The translations under genes and the position numbers were made by a program. A DNA stretch of 64,000 nucleotides from Bacillota bacterium (GTDB taxonomy: Bacteria > Bacillota > UBA4882 > UBA8346): contig JAEXDA010000077.1 of assembly GCA_023401925.1 (NCBI GenBank), positions 62,001 to 126,000 on the forward strand, read 5' to 3'. Shown here in pieces: positions 59,151-64,000 of the stretch; position 1 is the first letter of the stretch; the number at the start of each line of letters is the position of its first letter. Below the pieces are notes generated by a model. The model did no database searches and was not told the DNA's origin. It saw only the letters and a list, made by a program, of their open reading frames with translations.

Positions 59151-60491
59151 ATGGTAATGAAAAAAAGACTGGTATGTTTGAGTTTTATTCTGATTTTTCT
59201 TTTGGCTGTTTCGGCAACCGGTTTCTGCGGCCCGAAAGAAAAAGTGGTCTTACAGTATTGGGCGGCGCCTCTATCGACCAATGATGTAGTCACCAAGGTG
59301 TGGGATAAGGTATTGGTCGATTTTGAGAAGGAAACCGGTATTAAAGTAGAATATGAGGTGTTTCCCTGGGTCGATTTGAAGAAGAAAATCATGACGGCTA
59401 TGACGACTGGGGATGGCCCCGATATCACGGGAATGGGAAATAACATGTCAGTGGAGTTTTCTCCGGTAGGCGGGCTGCTTCCGATAACCAAACAAAGGAT
59501 GCAGAAAATCGGCGGAGTGAATCTATTTGCGAAATCAATGACCTTTATTACCGGCGAAGAGGGAAAAGCCCCGGTATCCATACCCTTTACCGTAGTAACC
59601 AATGCCTTGTTTTATAATAAGGAGTTGTTCAAGCAGGCGGGATATGATCAAATTCCGGATGACTGGAGTTCCTTCATCAAAGCCTGTCAAAAAATAACCA
59701 AGGATACAAACGGAGACGGGAAAATGGATGTCTGGGGATTCGGGCTATACGGAAAGCCCAATGAGTCCTGGAAACCTCTGCAAATGTTGTTTTTCCAAAG
59801 AGGGGTCAAGGGTCTGGATGGGAAAGGATACATAAATTTTAATACTCCCGAGGCTTTAGAATGTGTCGAATTTCTCGGAAAGTTTGTTTCGGATTACAAG
59901 ATTACTCCGCCGGCGGTTGCAGAATGGAGCGGAGATGACGCCATAGCGGCGTTTACCAATGGACAGCTTGCTTCGGTCATTGGAAACAGCGACCAAGCAG
60001 CCAGGATTGATGTGACGAAAATGAAAGACAAGTATGGGGTGGCTCATTTCCCATATATTTGGCCCGGGCAAAAAAAGGTTTTCAAAGGCGGTTTCCCTTC
60101 CAGCGGACATGTCGGCGGAACCAACATCGGTATTATGAAGAGCACCCGACATGAGACGGAGGCCTTAAAATTCCTGGCCTATATTTCCCGAAAGGATATT
60201 AGTGTCAAACTGAACAGGGAATTTCAGTCGATTTCCCCGGTGGCCAACGCCTATGATAAAGTTCAGCTCAACGAAATCCAAAAGCAAATATTGGATGTGG
60301 CCTTGCATCATACCCAGGCCTTGCCGTTGCTGCCCTATTATTTGCCGGCCTTAAACGCCTCCTGTAAAAATGTGCAGAATGTATTTGCCGCTGCGGGAAA
60401 AGGCGAACTATCCGAAGCTACGATCAAAAGAGAAATGGATACCACCGTTGCGCAAATCAATGCCTCCATCGTAAGCAGCGTTAAAAAGTAA
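59151..60491 (+). CDS. Carbohydrate ABC transporter substrate-binding protein
   Basis: The 446-residue family 1 extracellular binding protein has a signal peptide (RLVCLSFILIFLLAVSATGF) and then VVLQYWAAPLSTNDVVTKVWDKVLVDFEKETGIKVEYEVFPWVDLKKKIMTAMTTGDGPDI, the hallmark opening of sugar-binding proteins. KDTNGDGKMDVWGFG resembles a calcium-binding loop found in maltose/oligosaccharide binders. A Cys follows the signal, but the preceding Gly-Phe does not match a lipobox well. GGAG lies five bases before ATG 59151. It precedes two permeases. The ATPase is not in the window, and such importers often use a shared one. Confidence 0.93.
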   Translation: MVMKKRLVCLSFILIFLLAVSATGFCGPKEKVVLQYWAAPLSTNDVVTKVWDKVLVDFEKETGIKVEYEVFPWVDLKKKIMTAMTTGDGPDITGMGNNMSVEFSPVGGLLPITKQRMQKIGGVNLFAKSMTFITGEEGKAPVSIPFTVVTNALFYNKELFKQAGYDQIPDDWSSFIKACQKITKDTNGDGKMDVWGFGLYGKPNESWKPLQMLFFQRGVKGLDGKGYINFNTPEALECVEFLGKFVSDYKITPPAVAEWSGDDAIAAFTNGQLASVIGNSDQAARIDVTKMKDKYGVAHFPYIWPGQKKVFKGGFPSSGHVGGTNIGIMKSTRHETEALKFLAYISRKDISVKLNREFQSISPVANAYDKVQLNEIQKQILDVALHHTQALPLLPYYLPALNASCKNVQNVFAAAGKGELSEATIKREMDTTVAQINASIVSSVKK

Positions 60492-60504
60492 GGAATCGAT
60501 GTTG

Positions 60505-60552
60505 AAAGAAGCATTGCAAAATCCCTTTCTAAGTATATTGCAATGCTTCTTT
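60505..60552 (+). terminator. Hairpin between binding protein and permease genes
   Basis: AAAGAAGCATTGCAA (60505-60519) pairs perfectly with TTGCAATGCTTCTTT (60538-60552), followed by T and G. It probably lowers permease expression relative to the binding protein. A third TTGCAATGC occurs at 60704-60712 in the permease leader. Confidence 0.8.
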
Positions 60553-60758
60553 TGATATAAGCCTCGATCCGGCAACTCCGTTACTGATTTCAGTTTATAA
60601 AAGTAAAAATAAGTTTTTATTTTAAACCAAAGTTCACTCACTTTTGGTCAGGGGCGCCTTTGTGTCTCTTTGCGAAAGATAAAAGACTTAATCAAGGGGT
60701 TGTTGCAATGCATTTCCGGTTGAAATGCAATAGCTCTTATGAAGGGGAAGGATTATGT

Positions 60759-61670
60759 ATGGAAGAACTGGGAACTAGAAGACGAAACGTTGTATATTAT
60801 TTGTTATTTCCCGCCATTATCATGGAATTGCTGGTGTATGTTTTTCCGAGTTTGCTGAGCGGACTCATTTCTTTGAAACAGGTGACCCAATATACCATAG
60901 CGGACTGGATTCATGCCCCTTTTTTGTGGTTTAAGAATTACGGCATCTTGTTTGATTTTGATAACCCGATTTCGAAAGCATTTTTTTCTTCCGTGGCAAC
61001 CACTCTGAAATATGGCCTTACCGCTAAGATATTACACTTTGGGCTTGGCCTTTGGGCGGCGTTGATCGTAAACCGGGCCTTTAAGGGCAGGGGATTTTTC
61101 CGGACTTTGTTTATGATCCCCTATGCCATTCCCATATTTATCTCTGCGATAGCGTGGCGTTTCATGTTTTTGAAGGATTGGGGATTCATTAATTATATTC
61201 TTGTCGATAAACTGCATTGGCTGGCCGATAAACCGTTTTGGCTGGTGGGAGCGAATTCGTTTTGGGCGATGGTCACAACCCAGGTTTGGCGGGGCTGGTC
61301 CTTTCATTATATCATGATTTTAGCCGCCCTTCAAACCGTACCGGAAGAAATTTTTGAAGCCATTGAAATTGACGGTGGGGGCGATTTTGTTAAATTCCGC
61401 CACGGCATACTTCCGTTCATCAAACCGGTGTTGATAACTCTGCTGGTTGTTAATGGCGCCGCCATACTCAATGAGTTCCAAACGGCATTTATATTGCTGG
61501 GAGATAGTCCTGCGCAGGAAGCAAATGTGATCAGCATTCATTCCTATACTCAGGCCTTTGATTATTGGAATTTCGGAATATCCTCGGCGATGTCCATCAC
61601 CTGGCTAATCATCATCGTAATGATTTCATTCGGGTTCAAACGGATAACCGGTAAAAAAGCGGAGGGCTGA
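60759..61670 (+). CDS. Sugar ABC transporter permease (MalF-like)
   Basis: This 303-residue membrane protein has six helices and the coupling motif EAIEIDGGGDFVKFRHGILPFIKP (EAA-G type) near residue 200. The N-terminal text NVVYYLLFPAIIMELLVYVFPSLLSGLIS is typical of the family. ATG 60759 with GGGGAAGGA upstream is preferred over an earlier in-frame ATG, which would add 33 unlikely residues. Its partner starts four bases after its stop. It forms the channel with the next product. Confidence 0.94.
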   Translation: MEELGTRRRNVVYYLLFPAIIMELLVYVFPSLLSGLISLKQVTQYTIADWIHAPFLWFKNYGILFDFDNPISKAFFSSVATTLKYGLTAKILHFGLGLWAALIVNRAFKGRGFFRTLFMIPYAIPIFISAIAWRFMFLKDWGFINYILVDKLHWLADKPFWLVGANSFWAMVTTQVWRGWSFHYIMILAALQTVPEEIFEAIEIDGGGDFVKFRHGILPFIKPVLITLLVVNGAAILNEFQTAFILLGDSPAQEANVISIHSYTQAFDYWNFGISSAMSITWLIIIVMISFGFKRITGKKAEG

Positions 61671-61674
61671 CCAG

Positions 61675-62526
61675 ATGAAAAAAAAGCATTCGGTTTTAAG
61701 CAACATCTTTTTTTGGACGGGTTTGATATTGATTTCGGCCTATGTGTTGATTCCGATATTCAATGTGGTGCTGGCATCCGTCAAGCCGCTGGAAGAAATC
61801 CAGGTTACGGGAAAATCCATTTTTCCAAGCCGGTTCGATTTCGGCACCTATCAAAGAGTATGGACTACGGTACCCCTGTTGCAGTACATCAAGAACAGTT
61901 TGATTGTGATATCATGCTCAACGGCGCTTTCGGTAATCATCTCGATTTTTGCGGGTTTTGCCATGAACCGCTTCCGGTTCAGGGGTAAAGAGTTATTCGG
62001 CAATATGCTGATTGTATCGCAGCTTACACCGCAGATCTTGATGTTGTTGCCTATTTATCTGATTTACGTGACGATTAAAAAATACTTGGGAATTCAAATG
62101 GTAGGGACTTATCAGGGCCTCATTATCTTATACCTGACCTTTTCGATACCGTTTTCGATCTGGATGATGAAGAGTTACTTCACCTCCATACCGGTTGAAC
62201 TTGAGGAAGCGGCATTCATCGACGGTTGCGGGTATTTGCAGACGATTTTCCGGATCATTATTCCGGTATCCATTCCGGGAGTCATTTCGGTAGCAATCTA
62301 TTCATTTCTGATAGGATGGGAAGAAGTGCTCTTTGCCAGTGTTCTTACAAATAACAGCACCCGAACAGTGGCTATCGGACTTAGAAACTATGCGGCCGCC
62401 AGTACCGTATACTGGAATGAAATGATGGCCGCGGCGGTGACGGTGACGATTCCTATTATCGTTGTGTTTATAGTGATTCAAAAATATTTAATCTCCGGTT
62501 TTACCGCCGGAAGCGTCAAAGGCTGA
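61675..62526 (+). CDS. Sugar ABC transporter permease (MalG-like)
   Basis: This 283-residue membrane protein has six helices and the coupling motif ELEEAAFIDGCGYLQTIFRIIIPVSIPG. The opening NIFFWTGLILISAYVLIPIFNVVLASVKP and FAMNRFRFRGKELF are family features. The preceding permease stop is four bases upstream. The sulfatase gene starts 31 bases later, so transport and desulfation are probably one transcript. Confidence 0.95.
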   Translation: MKKKHSVLSNIFFWTGLILISAYVLIPIFNVVLASVKPLEEIQVTGKSIFPSRFDFGTYQRVWTTVPLLQYIKNSLIVISCSTALSVIISIFAGFAMNRFRFRGKELFGNMLIVSQLTPQILMLLPIYLIYVTIKKYLGIQMVGTYQGLIILYLTFSIPFSIWMMKSYFTSIPVELEEAAFIDGCGYLQTIFRIIIPVSIPGVISVAIYSFLIGWEEVLFASVLTNNSTRTVAIGLRNYAAASTVYWNEMMAAAVTVTIPIIVVFIVIQKYLISGFTAGSVKG

Positions 62527-62557
62527 TAAACTTGGGAAAGATAGAGGAGCAAAGAAT

Positions 62558-64000
62558 ATGCGTGTGATTATGGTCATGTTTGACTCTTTAAACAGAAGAA
62601 TGCTGGAACCCTATGGATGCGACTGGGTAAAGACCCCCAATTTTACCAGACTTAGCAAGATGGGTGTCACCTTCGACAATTCTTATGTGGGAAGTATGCC
62701 CTGTATGCCCGCGCGAAGGGAACTCCATACCGGCAGATTGAATTTCCTGCACAGGAGCTGGGGGCCCATCGAACCCTTTGATGATTCCATGCCCGAGATA
62801 CTTAAAAACAAGGGTGTTTACACCCATTTGGTAAGCGACCATTACCATTACTGGGAGGATGGCGGTTGCACCTACCACACCCGCTACTGCTCCTGGGAAA
62901 TATCGCGGGGGCAGGAAGGGGACCCGTGGAAAGGCGTTGTCAAAGATCCCGAGATTCCTGAAAATATCAACAAATATAAGAAAGGGTTATGGTCAAGACA
63001 GGACTGGGTGAACAGGACCTATATGCAAAAGGAAGAAGATTTGCCGATATCGAAAACATTCCGCATGGGGCTTGAATTTATTGAGAAAAACAAAAATGAC
63101 GATAACTGGTTTTTACAAATCGAAACTTTTGATCCTCATGAACCCTTTTATTCGCTTCCCGAACATAAACAGCAATATCCCTATGAATACGACGGCCCGG
63201 TATTCGACTGGCCCTATTATCGGGAAGTACTGGAGAGTCCCGAACAAGTTAAGCATTGCATATATGAGAATGCGGCCTTGGTGAGCTTGTGCGATCAGAA
63301 GCTTGGAGAAGTGCTGGATATGATGGACCGGCACCACATGTGGGAAGACACCATGCTGATAGTCAACACCGACCATGGTTTTCTCCTCGGCGAGCATGAC
63401 TTCTGGGGGAAATGTTGGGCGCCTTTTTATGATGAAGTGGCCCATACCCCCTTGTTTATTTGGGACCCCCGATCCAAAAAGGCAGGAGAAAGACGGGAGA
63501 GTCTGGTGCAGACAATCGATTTGGCCCCGACCATCCTGGATTTCTTTGGGGTTGAGATTCCAAAGGATATGGAAGGCGTTGCCCTGCGCAAGGTCATTGA
63601 AAACGATATCAAAATCAGAGAGGCGCTTCTTTTTGGAAAGTTCGGCAGCCAGATCAATGTTACAGACGGAAAATACGTATATATGAGAGAATGTATGGAA
63701 GGCAATGAGCCGTTGTATCAATACACACTGATGCCGACGCGCCATGGGGACGGCAGGGCCTTCATTGACCATCAGGAACTCCTTGATATGGAAGACGCAA
63801 GACCTTTTGGTTTCACCAAAGGGCTTCCGGTGATGAGAATACCGGCGTTCAGAGTTGAAGAAACCATAAGAAAGTTTGATACGATGTTATTCGACCTGAA
63901 TACGGATCCATACCAGCACAATCCCCTGGATAATCCGGAAATTGAAAAGAAAATGATCGCCTCTATGATCCGGCTCATGAAGGAAAACGAGGCTCCCGAT
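62558..64000 (+). CDS. Type I (formylglycine) sulfatase, 3' end outside window
   Basis: This frame from ATG 62558 stays open to the window edge (481 codons). Sulfatase motifs are the N-terminal metal Asp in MVMFDSLNRR (Asp9), C-M-P-A-R (Cys49 to Arg53, followed by RELHTG), and NTDHGFLLGEHDFWGK. The C-terminal region contains FDLNTDPYQHNPL, the usual end block of such enzymes, so little is missing. GAGGAG lies upstream of the start. It is in the ABC importer operon and is similar in type to the sulfatase at 631-2088. Substrate is probably a sulfated oligosaccharide, inferred from context. No signal peptide is seen. Confidence 0.92.
   Translation, partial: MRVIMVMFDSLNRRMLEPYGCDWVKTPNFTRLSKMGVTFDNSYVGSMPCMPARRELHTGRLNFLHRSWGPIEPFDDSMPEILKNKGVYTHLVSDHYHYWEDGGCTYHTRYCSWEISRGQEGDPWKGVVKDPEIPENINKYKKGLWSRQDWVNRTYMQKEEDLPISKTFRMGLEFIEKNKNDDNWFLQIETFDPHEPFYSLPEHKQQYPYEYDGPVFDWPYYREVLESPEQVKHCIYENAALVSLCDQKLGEVLDMMDRHHMWEDTMLIVNTDHGFLLGEHDFWGKCWAPFYDEVAHTPLFIWDPRSKKAGERRESLVQTIDLAPTILDFFGVEIPKDMEGVALRKVIENDIKIREALLFGKFGSQINVTDGKYVYMRECMEGNEPLYQYTLMPTRHGDGRAFIDHQELLDMEDARPFGFTKGLPVMRIPAFRVEETIRKFDTMLFDLNTDPYQHNPLDNPEIEKKMIASMIRLMKENEAPD

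Noticed and set aside
63113..63772. 219-codon minus-strand open frame
   Set aside because: Antisense to the second sulfatase, whose plus-strand frame carries all catalytic motifs.

Overview
The window is one contiguous piece of bacterial chromosome. Coding density is high, base composition is moderate to low GC, ribosome-binding sites are strong and Firmicutes-like (GGAGG), and TTG starts are common. Several features point to a cell with an outer membrane: a TolC-family outer-membrane protein in an operon with a MacA-like adaptor and MacB-like ABC proteins, a small beta-barrel protein ending in Phe, and solute-binding proteins whose signal peptides lack a convincing lipobox. My best inference is an anaerobic diderm member of the Bacillota (for example a Limnochordia/Hydrogenispora-like, Negativicutes-like or Halanaerobium-like lineage). 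No rRNA or species marker is present to settle this.

Layout. 1-3.1 kb: end of a chemoreceptor, a formylglycine sulfatase and a D-2-hydroxyacid dehydrogenase. 3.7-4.6 kb: a SAM methyltransferase and a small HTH protein. 5.2-14.5 kb: a nucleoside-salvage block, with a secreted double-domain nucleotidase/phosphodiesterase, deoC, a BMP-type nucleoside-binding protein, and its ABC ATPase and two permeases. 14.7-15.8 kb: a DUF2087 regulator and a GIY-YIG protein behind a palindromic operator. 15.9-20.7 kb: a membrane PHP phosphoesterase, an ABC exporter with an inserted extracytoplasmic domain, and an M23 peptidase. 20.75-21.03 kb: a repeat-bounded structured element. 21.1-23.8 kb: a LysR regulator divergent from purA, then tRNA-Lys and tRNA-Glu. 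24-27.2 kb: a MarR regulator divergent from a cyclase-family enzyme, a decayed beta-barrel relic, an MBL-fold hydrolase and a DegV protein.

27.5-36.1 kb: a complete MoxR-DUF58-BatA/B/C/D/E operon on the minus strand. 36.3-38.3 kb: small proteins (AbrB-type and two unknowns) and a PrcB_C/GerMN protein. 38.4-39.1 kb: a non-coding region dense in repeats, with REP-like palindromes. 39.2-40.1 kb: an Xre repressor, a four-box operator array and a divergent small gene. 40.2-47.3 kb: a beta-barrel protein and two tandem paralogous SNF2-SWIM helicases. 47.5-54.3 kb: an operon encoding TolC, MacA-like and MacB-like proteins and a two-component system, with a three-repeat OmpR-type site at its promoter. 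54.6-57.6 kb: an aconitase-superfamily hydratase and a YhcH/YiaL protein. 57.7-64 kb: a ROK regulator, a carbohydrate ABC importer and a second sulfatase that runs off the window.

Three themes recur. First, extracellular nucleotide breakdown, nucleoside import and deoxyribose catabolism sit together. Second, sulfatases at both ends and a ROK-linked ABC importer suggest use of sulfated glycans. Third, regulators sit beside well-formed inverted or direct repeats that are plausible operators. The least explained pieces are the Xre operator array, the DUF2087/GIY-YIG pair, the tandem SNF2-SWIM helicases, the exporter with an extra domain, and the repeat-rich intergenic regions.
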